Shown one piece after another: positions 1-6,887 of a stretch of 33,648 nt of DNA. The position numbers and the translations under genes are program-made. The DNA comes from Burkholderiales bacterium (lineage in GTDB: Bacteria; Pseudomonadota; Gammaproteobacteria; Burkholderiales; Burkholderiaceae_C), in the NCBI GenBank assembly GCA_025350505.1, contig JANXXS010000356.1, forward strand, positions 1 to 33,648. Direction: 5' to 3'. The first letter of the stretch is position 1. Each line of letters starts with the position of its first letter. A model generated the notes under the pieces. That model ran no database searches. It saw nothing but the letters and a program-made list of their open reading frames with translations, and was not told the origin of the DNA.

Positions 1-77
1 CGTCCTGCCTCAACCACCTGCTTGACCGCCGCGTCCCGAAACTCCAGCGTGTATCGCCGATCTGGTCCTGACTTCAT
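1..77 (-). CDS. IS3-family transposase OrfA, N-terminal fragment (runs off window)
   Basis: The first 25 codons read MKSGPDRRYTLEFRDAAVKQ and so on, the typical N-terminus of the helix-turn-helix OrfA protein of IS3-type elements, which binds the IS ends and in most members is joined to the OrfB integrase by frameshifting. The start ATG at 77-75 has a strong ribosome binding site (GGAGG) four bases upstream. The gene continues beyond base 1, so whether it is intact is unknown. Family assignment rests on the short motif YTLEFRDAAV and the IS-like end next to it. Confidence 0.6.
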   Translation of the reverse strand, partial: MKSGPDRRYTLEFRDAAVKQVVEAG

Positions 78-139
78 ATGTCCTCCACAAGGTCAAAAAT
101 AACAGACCTCGTGGCGTCCACTTTTCGGGGACCAGTTCA
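1..139 (-). mobile_element. End of an IS3-family-like insertion sequence (partial)
   Basis: The window opens inside an insertion sequence read leftward. On the minus strand the element would begin at 139 with TGAACTGGTCCCCGAAAAGT, a TG-started terminal sequence like those of IS3-group elements, followed about 60 bases later by a transposase start codon at 77. Only one end is visible, so the opposite inverted repeat and any target duplication cannot be checked. The boundary at 139 is inferred from the TG...CA rule and could be off by a few bases. The next 199 bases (140-338) hold no gene I can support. Confidence 0.6.
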
Positions 140-338
140 GAGCGACTGTGATGCCGGCTTTGAACGTCGGCGATGCAGCGGTTCGGCGTCGTTCGCAGTC
201 GGCCACGGAACTCACGCTGCCGGCCATTTGCGGAACCCCACGAAGGGCAGCTCTACGGCAATTCGCCAAGCGACGCGCCCCCACGTCGAATGCCCGAAGT
301 ACGTTCGCGGCGAGCCGCCCTGCAATCGCGCCATCGGA

Positions 339-902
339 TCAGGCGTGGTGATGAAACGTGTAGTGCCCAATTTCGTGGCGGCCCTCGCCATCGCAGGCAA
401 GTAACCGAATGTGCATATCGTGCGTCGGCAAGTCCCGCAATGCGAGGAGCTTGGGCGCAATCACCACCTCGCCTCGCACAGCGTCAAAGGGAATATCGTG
501 CACCCAATGCTCCCCGTCAGCCAGCGATCGGCTAATGGCAACGTCGACTCGGCTCACGCCTTCCAACGGTGCCTCCAGTCGGCCGACGAGGATGTCGTCT
601 TCCGGCTCCACGCTGCAGTTCACACTGCCGTTGTGAGGAACGTGGTACTGACGCACGCGCACCCTGCGCTCGAGCAGCCGCGCAACGAACGCATCGCTGA
701 TAAATGTATGTACCAAACCATCCGTGAACGACCGATGCACGCCCTGGGCCAGCGCCATGACCTCGTCCAGCTTAATTCCACAGGCATCACAGGCCAGAAG
801 ATGCATATCGGCGCGTTGGGCGGCAGTGTCGTCGGACTCGCCTAGCCAATACTCCACCAAGCTATCAAAGGATAGGTGCGGGCTTCGGGATTCCCGGTTC
901 AT
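339..902 (-). CDS. Putative zinc-motif (ZAS-type) anti-sigma factor
   Basis: A 187-residue protein whose N-terminus carries H34-x3-C38-x2-C41, the zinc-binding signature of ZAS/zf-HC2 anti-sigma factors that hold ECF sigma factors inactive. I see no transmembrane helix, so it should be cytoplasmic, like RsrA or ChrR-type anti-sigma factors. The rest (residues about 60-187) is a beta-rich, His-containing domain I do not recognise; it ends in a HHH cluster. The start ATG at 902 overlaps the stop of the upstream sigma gene (ATGA) and has GAGGAG six bases upstream, so the two are translationally coupled. This coupling supports the anti-sigma role. The signal it senses is not known; a thiol or metal signal would fit the motif. 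Confidence 0.7.
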   Translation of the reverse strand: MNRESRSPHLSFDSLVEYWLGESDDTAAQRADMHLLACDACGIKLDEVMALAQGVHRSFTDGLVHTFISDAFVARLLERRVRVRQYHVPHNGSVNCSVEPEDDILVGRLEAPLEGVSRVDVAISRSLADGEHWVHDIPFDAVRGEVVIAPKLLALRDLPTHDMHIRLLACDGEGRHEIGHYTFHHHA

Positions 903-1477
903 GAAACGCTCCTCGCGCCAGTGACGCAATCGCGCAACTTGGCGAGGCCGCGGTGCCGGAGCACGCGAACATTGCCAAATGTGAGACCGAGCGCACCGCC
1001 AACATCGGCGGCTGGCTTGTCCTCGTAGAAGGTCATCACCAGCACCGACCGCTCGCGTTCGGGCAGACGTTCAAGGCAGCCGGCGACGCGCTCGTGGTCC
1101 AGCCTGGGTGCCACTGCGATGTCAGCGATCTGCAGCATGTCCGCGTTGCTCTCCAGCAGTGCCTGCCTGCGCTGCTCGCCACGCCGCATCTGCATCACGG
1201 TCATGCGACAAGTACCGAACACGAACGACACCACCCGCCCAGGCTCGCGCACTTGTTCGTTACGAAGATGCTCGATCGTCAGTGCCATCACTTGCTGCAT
1301 CAGGTCGTCCGCGGCGTGGACGTCGCGCAGGTGGCGCAGGCCGTAGCGGCGCACGCGGGGGGCCATCAGGCGATACAGCTCGTCCTCAGCGTCGCGGGCA
1401 CACCCTGGCGCGGCATCAGCAATGCGATAGGCGAGCCTGGACTCGGCCTCGTCGACTGCGACAGACTCGTCGTTCAT
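899..1477 (-). CDS. ECF-family RNA polymerase sigma factor
   Basis: A 192-residue sigma-70-family protein with only regions 2 and 4, as in ECF sigma factors. Region 2 lies at about residues 34-70, with the DDLMQQV core that matches the usual D-(A/E)-DLVQE element. Region 4 lies at about residues 133-184 and contains LPERERSVLVMTFYEDK followed by a helix-turn-helix. It would direct RNA polymerase to a small stress regulon and be inhibited by the coupled downstream anti-sigma factor. Starts at 1489 or 1552 are possible in frame; 1477 was chosen because it leaves room for a promoter before the divergent gene at 1581. No clear Shine-Dalgarno supports any of them, and I could not find a convincing autoregulatory ECF promoter in 1478-1580. 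Confidence 0.8.
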   Translation of the reverse strand: MNDESVAVDEAESRLAYRIADAAPGCARDAEDELYRLMAPRVRRYGLRHLRDVHAADDLMQQVMALTIEHLRNEQVREPGRVVSFVFGTCRMTVMQMRRGEQRRQALLESNADMLQIADIAVAPRLDHERVAGCLERLPERERSVLVMTFYEDKPAADVGGALGLTFGNVRVLRHRGLAKLRDCVTGARSVS

Positions 1478-1580
1478 GGCGGAAAGCATAACTGGCAAAG
1501 GGGGAACGACCCGCCGTGAAAAGGACTGTAACGCCTGGGCCAGTGGTGACACATCCTGCAGTCATCAACCGGAGACCGCT

Positions 1581-2312
1581 ATGGTTACAAATCCGCAGAC
1601 TGGAACGAATATCCAGGAAATCGCCCCAGCCATCTACCGGATCAACACGCCCGTCGACCTGCCCGGGGGGCTGCGCTTCAGCTTCAACCAGTACTTGGTC
1701 GTCGATGATCAGCCGCTGCTCTTCCACACCGGCCTGCGAAAGCTGTTTCCTCTGGTGAGTCATGCCATCGGCCAGGTGATGCCGATCGATCGCCTTCGCT
1801 TCATCGGCCTGTCGCACGTCGAGGCCGACGAATGCGGCGCGATGAACGAGTTTCTGACACTAGCGCCGCAGGCCGTGCCGCTGTGCGGACAGGTGGCCGC
1901 GATGGTCTCGGTGAACGACCTCGCGGATCGGCCGGCGCGGACGATGGCCGACGGCGAGCTGCTGGAATTGGGCACCCACACGATGAAGTGGTTCGATACC
2001 CCGCACATGCCCCATGGCTGGGAATGCGGGCTCATGATGGACATGCAGACGCGGACCTTCTTCTGCGGCGACTTGTTTACCCAGCCCGGCAGCGGCGAGC
2101 AGGCGTTGACCGACGGGGACATCCTGGGGCCGAGCGAGGGGTTTCGCAGCGCGATGGACTACTACGCTCACACGAAGGAGACGCCCGCGACGCTGGCACG
2201 CCTGGCCCTCGAGAAACCGGGCACTCTGGCCTGCATGCACGGTAGCGCGTGGACAGGGGATGGTTCGTCACTGCTATGCCACTTGGCCGAGGTTTTGGGC
2301 AGCGCAAAATAG
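1581..2312 (+). CDS. Metallo-beta-lactamase-fold diiron protein (ODP / flavodiiron-like)
   Basis: A 243-residue MBL-fold protein. It shows the diiron ligand pattern of flavodiiron proteins and of the oxygen-binding diiron protein ODP: H79-x-E81-x-D83, a His at 142 or 145, D164 in FFCGDLF, and H220 in ACMHGSAW. Residue 84 after the Asp is Glu rather than the His of hydrolytic MBL enzymes, which favours an oxygen- or NO-reactive diiron site over hydrolysis. No flavodoxin domain is attached. The start at 1581 is chosen for the GGAGA just upstream; the frame is open back to 1476 but that would overlap the sigma gene. It diverges from the ECF sigma/anti-sigma pair, suggesting it may be a sensor or target of that system (inference). 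Confidence 0.75.
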   Translation: MVTNPQTGTNIQEIAPAIYRINTPVDLPGGLRFSFNQYLVVDDQPLLFHTGLRKLFPLVSHAIGQVMPIDRLRFIGLSHVEADECGAMNEFLTLAPQAVPLCGQVAAMVSVNDLADRPARTMADGELLELGTHTMKWFDTPHMPHGWECGLMMDMQTRTFFCGDLFTQPGSGEQALTDGDILGPSEGFRSAMDYYAHTKETPATLARLALEKPGTLACMHGSAWTGDGSSLLCHLAEVLGSAK

Positions 2313-2618
2313 CAACCTTGCAATCGTAAGCCGCCGCACGAACCCATGTTGCGGCCGCCCGTTGCGGGCAGGCTGCCGGCCGCATCGCAATGCTCCGCTG
2401 GTCCAGCCACTGTGGCGGGTCAGCATCACGTAGAAGTGCGACTGCTTCAAGGCATGGAAATGGCCTCGCGGACTGACCGGAGTGGGTCGAAAGCGCAAGT
2501 TCAGTTTTCGCCGGTGAACGACTCGAGTCAGGATGAAGCCGCCGCCTGCGCGTTGCGGGTTGAGTGCTGGCGAGCCGCGCTGTCGGTACAAGCAACATAT
2601 CGCTCCGCGTCGTCTCAG

Positions 2619-2644
2619 CTATTGATAACATATTTTATCGATAG
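2619..2644. repeat. Dyad overlapping the -35/spacer, possible operator
   Basis: CTATTGAT (2619-2626) and ATCGATAG (2637-2644) form an inverted repeat with one mismatch in eight and a 10-base AT-rich spacer. It covers the -35 box and the spacer of the promoter, a position where a dimeric repressor would block RNA polymerase. No regulator gene is adjacent, so the binding protein is unknown. Confidence 0.4.
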
Positions 2645-2650
2645 TAGGAT
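2622..2650 (+). promoter_or_regulatory. Sigma-70-like promoter for the DUF1330 gene
   Basis: TTGATA (2622-2627, 5 of 6 to the -35 consensus) is separated by exactly 17 bases from TAGGAT (2645-2650, 4 of 6 to the -10 consensus). Transcription would begin near 2657, leaving a short leader with the GGGAGA ribosome binding site before the ATG at 2674. It lies in an AT-rich island within otherwise GC-rich DNA. Confidence 0.55.
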
Positions 2651-2673
2651 GCGGCAAGTCTTGGGAGACGCAG

Positions 2674-2973
2674 ATGCCTGCCTACCTGATCGTTCAGATC
2701 AAAGTCACCCGCCCAGAGAGCTGGTCCGACTACCGCGCAGCGGTCGGTCCGCTCGCCCAGCGCTTCGGCGGCCGCTACCTCATCCGGGGCGCCGAGGTCG
2801 AGGTGCTCGAGGGCTCGCACGACGGCAGACGGCTCGTGGTGTTCGAGTTCCCGACAATGGAGGCGATCCACAGCTTCTGGGATTCGCCGGCGTACTCCGA
2901 GCTCAAAAAGCTGCGCGCCGGCGCAGGCGAGCTCGATGTGTGGGCGGTGCCGGGCGTGCAAGTCTCGCCGTGA
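2674..2973 (+). CDS. DUF1330 family protein
   Basis: A 99-residue small protein beginning MPAYLIVQIKVTRPESW, which matches the DUF1330 ferredoxin-like (dimeric alpha-beta barrel) family in length and layout: an N-terminal beta strand, the YRAAVGPLAQRFGGRYL segment, a G-rich turn, then FEFPTMEAIHSFWDSPAY, the best conserved part. Members are usually about 95-100 residues and cytoplasmic; the biochemical role is not established. The start has GGGAGA six bases upstream and a clear promoter. Its stop overlaps a possible GTG start of a small downstream frame (GTGA), and an integrase follows, so the gene may travel with the recombinase. Confidence 0.85.
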   Translation: MPAYLIVQIKVTRPESWSDYRAAVGPLAQRFGGRYLIRGAEVEVLEGSHDGRRLVVFEFPTMEAIHSFWDSPAYSELKKLRAGAGELDVWAVPGVQVSP

Positions 2974-3224
2974 CGCTGCTGGACGCCGCCTACTGCCTGG
3001 ACGAGCTCTCCGTCGGTCGAATGCCCGACCGGGATCGGCGTCTTGCCGGCGCGCTTGCCTTGCATACTCGACGCCTTCTCGGCACCGCCGATCAAAACCT
3101 GCTCGATGCTGACGCCGGGCTTGAGGCTCTGGCGTCCGGTGGCAAGTTCGATCTGTCCGAGCACGGCCAGGCGCGCGCTGCTGTGCTTGCTGCCTTGGTG
3201 CGCAAAGCGGCCGAGCATGAGTGA
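2970..3224 (+). CDS. Possible small protein between DUF1330 and the integrase (doubtful)
   Basis: An 84-codon frame starts with GTG overlapping the DUF1330 stop and ends inside the integrase start (3217), so three genes would be chained by overlaps. The product, VTLLDAAYCLDELSVGRMPD onward, is Leu/Ala-rich, probably helical, and not recognised. Codon composition argues against this strand: G+C by eye is about 85% at first positions but only about 65% at third positions. The opposite strand frame (about 3218 down to 2980) has the reverse pattern, typical of real genes in this DNA. That frame could be an eroded gene without recognised homology. I list the plus-strand reading only as a candidate. 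Confidence 0.25.
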   Translation: MTLLDAAYCLDELSVGRMPDRDRRLAGALALHTRRLLGTADQNLLDADAGLEALASGGKFDLSEHGQARAAVLAALVRKAAEHE

Positions 3225-4194
3225 GATTCAGATCGCCGAGGTCGCCAGCGACCTGGTCGTACCAATTGCCGGCAGGCGGCTCACTGCCAGCCGTTTCCAC
3301 GGCTTGGCCGACGTCCCGCCCGAGCTCGAGTGGTTTGCGAACATCGACAACAAGAGCACGCGGCGGGCGTATGAGAACGCGCTGCAGGACTTCATGCGTT
3401 TTACGGGGATCAAGGAGCCGGGCGAGTTTCGGATCGTGACCCGCTCACATGTGATCGCCTGGCGCGACGATCTTGTCCAGCGCGCCTTGAGCGGGATGAC
3501 CGTTCGACACCGGCTGGCCGCCCTCTCCTCCCTGTTCGAGCACCTGTGTGAGAGCAACGCTGTCACACACAACCCGGTCAAGGGCGTGAAGCGGCCGCCT
3601 GTCGAGAGCTACGAAGGCAAAACGCCAGCGCTGGGCGACCACCAGGCACGAGCGCTGCTCGAGGCGCCAGACGGGATCTCGTTGAAGGGCAAGAGGGATC
3701 GGGCGATCCTGGCCACTCTGCTCTATCACGCGCTGCGGCGTGAGGAGCTGTGCAAGCTGACGGTCAAGGACTTCAGGCACGAGCGGCGCGGCGTGGCGCA
3801 TTTGAAGGTCTCCGGCAAGGGCAGCAAGACGCGCTACGTGCCTTTGCATCCGGCCGCAAGTGGTCTGATCATCGACTACCTCGAGGCCGATGGGCGTGGA
3901 ATGGAGGCCGCAGGCGCCCTCTTCCGGGCTGTCGGCAATCGTTCGGGTGGACTAACCAACGCCATCACTGCAGATGCGATCTACAAGATCGTGCGGGGGT
4001 ACTCGGCTGGGCTCGGCTTCGAGATTGGCGCGCACGCGCTACGAGCAACCGCGGCAACCAATGCGCTCGACCATCAGGCCGACATCGCCAAGGTGCAGGA
4101 GTGGCTGGGGCACGCGAACATCGCGACGACGCGGATCTACGATCATCGAAAGACAAGGGCCGAGGACAGCCCGACGTTCAAGGTCGCGTATTGA
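3217..4194 (+). CDS. Tyrosine recombinase (phage-type integrase)
   Basis: A 325-residue site-specific recombinase. Residues about 35-122 form the SAM-like core-binding domain (NKSTRRAYENALQDFMRFTG). Residues about 135-320 form the catalytic domain with R174 (HALRREEL), a lysine in the beta hairpin (GKGSKTRYVPL, K201 or K204), H273 and R276 (HALR), H299 (WLGH) and the nucleophile Y308 (IYDH). All expected catalytic residues are present, so it should be active in DNA strand exchange. The ATG at 3217 was preferred over upstream in-frame starts because the N-terminal extension there has no family resemblance. A MITE-like element lies 13 bases downstream. No attachment site could be assigned from one window. 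Confidence 0.85.
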   Translation: MSEIQIAEVASDLVVPIAGRRLTASRFHGLADVPPELEWFANIDNKSTRRAYENALQDFMRFTGIKEPGEFRIVTRSHVIAWRDDLVQRALSGMTVRHRLAALSSLFEHLCESNAVTHNPVKGVKRPPVESYEGKTPALGDHQARALLEAPDGISLKGKRDRAILATLLYHALRREELCKLTVKDFRHERRGVAHLKVSGKGSKTRYVPLHPAASGLIIDYLEADGRGMEAAGALFRAVGNRSGGLTNAITADAIYKIVRGYSAGLGFEIGAHALRATAATNALDHQADIAKVQEWLGHANIATTRIYDHRKTRAEDSPTFKVAY

Positions 4195-4207
4195 GGCAGC
4201 TATCGAC

Positions 4208-4349
4208 CGAGGTTGTGTGAAAACTCAGCCGTGCAGCAATTTCCGGGGTCCTTCCACCATTGGCAAGGTCGAAAAAATCGATCCTGGGTCGATCTGAGAG
4301 GTCGATCTTTGACAAAGTCCGTCGAGCAACTTGTTTTCACACAGCCTCG
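4208..4349. mobile_element. MITE-like element, 142 bp, 17-bp terminal inverted repeats
   Basis: The ends CGAGGTTGTGTGAAAAC (4208-4224) and GTTTTCACACAGCCTCG (4333-4349) are inverted repeats matching at 16 of 17 positions. The interior encodes nothing convincing and is lower in G+C, with several TCGAT motifs. Ends with TGTGTGAAAAC resemble those of known insertion sequences, so this may be a non-autonomous derivative mobilised in trans. No clear target duplication is visible. The stretch from 4350 to 4553 before the next gene shows no further feature beyond that gene's ribosome binding site (AGGAG, 4542-4546). Confidence 0.6.
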
Positions 4350-4553
4350 ACCCAAAGCGGTATTACGACTGTTAGTCTGGAACTTCTGGAAGCGGACGTC
4401 CACCGGCGGCCTCCGCCCGGCAAGATCCGGCCGCTGCGGGCGCAGGGGGGAGATCGGTGCGTGGAAAAATGACGATGGTCACGCACACCAGCTCATGTGC
4501 TTGGCGCGCCCACCGCCATGCGGTGCATGCCCGTGCCGAACAGGAGTTCATCG

Positions 4554-6579
4554 ATGAATAGACTGCTGCTCGCTTTCATTGTCCTTCTGTCTGCCGGCTG
4601 TGCCAGCCTCTCAGGTACTGTGCCGCTCTCGTCAGGCATCGACCGCGCGGGCGGCGATGCGACGACGCGGCCGCAGGACGACTTCTTCCGCAACGTTAAC
4701 GGCACCTGGTTGGCGACGACGACGATCGCCCCCGACAAGGCCTACGCCGGTTCGTTCGACATCATCTACGACCGGGTCCAGATCGAGCTGCGCGGCCTCG
4801 TCGAAGCAGCCGCCAAGTCAGCTGACAGCGTCGATGCGAAGCGGATCGGCGACCTCTACGAAAGCTTCATAGACGAGGCCGCGGTCGAAAAGGCAGGCCT
4901 CGCACCGCTGACCGAGGAGTTGTCGGCCATCGACACCGTCACTACGCCGAGGCAGCTGGGCGCCGCGATAGGCCGGCTAAGCCGGCTTGGCGTCGAGATG
5001 CCCTTCGACTTCTACATCGGCCAAGATGCGCGGGACGCCCGCCGCTACGTGCCGTTGGTCGGACAGGGCGGCCTTGGCCTGCCCGATCGGGACTACTACC
5101 TCGTCGCCGACGACGTCAAGTTCAAGGAGGCGCGCGACGCCTACGCCGTCTACCTCCGCCGCCTACTCGAACTCTCCGGCCGGCCCGCCGACGCCGCGGC
5201 CAACGCCCAGGCGATCGTCGCCTTCGAGACCGCGCTCGCCCGCGGCCAATGGACCAAGGTCGAGAACCGCGATCCGGTCAAGACCTACAACCGCCTCGAC
5301 GTGACCGCGCTCGCGCCGCTCGCTCCCGGCTTCGAATGGGCCGCCTGGCTGGCGAACACCGGGCTGGCCGGCAAGACTATCGACGTCGTCGTGGCCCAGC
5401 CAAGCTTCCTAGGCGCGTTCGCGGCGCAACTCGTAGCGACGCCGCTACCGGTATGGAAGGCCTATCTCCGCGCCCGCCTGCTCGACTCTTACGCGCCGTA
5501 CCTTGGCAAGGCCTTTGTCGACGCGCGCTTCGACTTCGTTGGCAAGACGTTGGCCGGCACCACCGAGAACCGGCCGCGCTGGAAGCGCGGCATCGCCCTC
5601 GTCGAGGACTCCGAAGGCGCGCTCCTCGGCAAGCTCTACGTCGACAAGTACTTTCCGGCCGAGTCGCAGCGACGCATGGAAAAGCTGGTCGCCAACCTGC
5701 TCGCCGCGTACCGCGAGAGCATCGAGACCAACGGGTGGATGAGCCCGGCGACCAAAAAGGAGGCACAGGCCAAGCTTGCAACCTTCGCGCCCAAGATCGG
5801 CTATCCAAGTCGTTGGCGCAGCTACGACAGTCTGGTGATCCGGCGCGATGACCTGGTGGGCAACGTCATGCGGGCACGGGCCTTCGAGTTCGAGCGCGAC
5901 ATTGGCAAGCTAGGCAAGCCGGTCGACCGCGACGAATGGTTTATGACGCCGCAGACCGTCAACGCCTACTACAACCCGTCGGCTAAACGAGATCGTGTTT
6001 CCCGCGGCGGTGCTGCAGCCGCCGTTCTTCGATTCAATAGCCGACGACGCCGTCAACTATGGCGCCATCGGCACGATCATTGGCCACGAGATCAGCCACG
6101 GCTTCGACGACTGGGGCAGCCAGTACGACGGCAACGGCAACCTGCGCGACTGGTGGACCGCCGAGGACCGCAAGCGCTTCGACGAGCGGACCAAGATCCT
6201 GGTCGCCCAGTACTCGGCCTTCTCGCCGCTGCCGGGCTACACCGTCAACGGCGAGCTGACGCTCGGCGAGAACATCGCCGACAACGCTGGGCTCGAGATC
6301 GCCTACAAAGCGTACCGGCGCTCGCTTGGCGGCACACCCGCGCCCGTGATCGACGGCATGTCAGGCGACGAGCGCTTCTTTGCTGGCTTCGCGCAGGCTT
6401 TCCGGGGCAAGGCGCGCGACGCGGCGATGCTTTCGCAAATCAAGTCCGACCCGCACTCGCCCGACGAATTCCGGGTCAACGGCGCGGTCCGCAATCACCG
6501 CGCGTTCTATTCGACCTACGGCGTCAAGCCGGGCGACAAGATGTATCTGCCGACTGAGCAGCGTGTCTCGATTTGGTAG
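4554..6579 (+). pseudogene. M13 (neprilysin/PepO-like) zinc metallopeptidase lipoprotein, frameshifted
   Basis: Read through one frameshift, the product is about 674 residues, the usual size for bacterial M13 endopeptidases. The N-terminus is a lipoprotein signal with lipobox LSAGC, placing it in the periplasm or on a membrane. Family hallmarks are NAYYNPS, the zinc motif HEISH (6085-6099) followed by GFDDWG, the second zinc ligand in GENIADNAG, and the C-terminal FRVNGAVRNH segment. The reading frame breaks in AAA at 5985-5987: removing one A restores NPSANEIVFPA, the expected family sequence. As written, translation from 4554 would stop at 6557 in the wrong frame without the zinc site. It is either a recent inactivating mutation or a sequencing error; all codons beyond the break are otherwise intact. 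The start at 4554 has AGGAG seven bases upstream. Confidence 0.8.
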
Positions 6580-6799
6580 GCGAGGCCGCTGTTGCCAGTC
6601 TGCGCACGACGCGTAGGGCACGCGCTTCGAGGCAGCATTGATCAAGTGCCGCCTGGTGGGCTTCGCCTCGCTGGCAGGGTTGGGTGTCGCGCCAGATAGC
6701 CGACTGTCGCCACCGGCAGCAAATGGCCGAGACCAGCCGCATATAACGTCCTTTATCAGTCATAACAACACCTTGTGTCGCTTGCGCCTCTAGGCAGAC

Positions 6800-6870
6800 A
6801 CCCCATATGGGCATCCAGTGGTATTGGGGTGACTGGAGCTAAGCGGATACCCCATATAAACGTACAGTAT
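6800..6870 (+). repeat. Two direct repeats upstream of intI
   Basis: ACCCCATAT occurs at 6800-6808 and again at 6849-6857. In each copy CAGT follows at the same offset (6816-6819 and 6865-6868). The copies are 49 bases apart. Paired direct repeats next to an integrase gene recall the accessory IntI-binding repeats of attI1, but the sequences differ from those, and they could equally be operator sites. Confidence 0.5.
6850..6869 (+). promoter_or_regulatory. Degenerate LexA-like box upstream of intI
   Basis: The 20 bases at 6850-6869 agree with the E. coli SOS box consensus at 13 of 20 positions. The right half (GTACAGTA) is essentially perfect and the left half (CCCCAT instead of TACTGT) is poor. 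Integron integrase genes are commonly LexA-repressed and their boxes often contain GTACAG, so the position, 19 bases before the intI start, is right. The left half is weak enough that the call is tentative; the local LexA consensus is unknown. Confidence 0.3.
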
Positions 6871-6887
6871 TAACATGAGGTGAGAAA

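Larger units (their letters stand above)
2313..2673 (+). other. 361-bp intergenic region
   Basis: No coding region with convincing start, composition or family resemblance was found here on either strand. Open frames exist but look like chance frames in GC-rich DNA. The last 60 bases are conspicuously AT-rich and hold the promoter and dyad described separately. No terminator hairpin follows the MBL-fold gene. Confidence 0.5.
6580..6887 (+). other. 308-bp region upstream of the integron integrase
   Basis: This is where attI and the first cassette junction of an integron would be expected. On the strand leading away from intI I find no clean GTTRRRY core. One GTTGGGT occurs at 6679-6685 on the plus strand, the orientation not expected for attI, and without a partner RYYYAAC it is weak. 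The right part holds the direct repeats and LexA-like sequence listed separately. No convincing gene lies here; a leftward open frame (6814-6524) runs over the end of the peptidase gene and has no recognisable product. Confidence 0.5.

Noticed and set aside
78-850. Several plus-strand open frames over the anti-sigma gene and its flank
   Set aside because: No family resemblance or ribosome binding sites; they are shadows of the minus-strand gene or chance frames.
1478-1580. GGAAC at 1503 as an ECF -35 element for the diiron gene
   Set aside because: No acceptable -10 element lies 16-18 bases downstream, so it was not listed as a promoter.
4554-6557. Uninterrupted frame as the full M13 peptidase product
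   Set aside because: After 5985 the translation becomes Arg-rich nonsense and lacks the zinc motif, which is in the next frame; a frameshift explains it better.
6679-6685. GTTGGGT as an integron core site
   Set aside because: It fits GTTRRRY but is on the wrong strand for attI of this intI and has no matching RYYYAAC partner or attC hairpin within a sensible distance.
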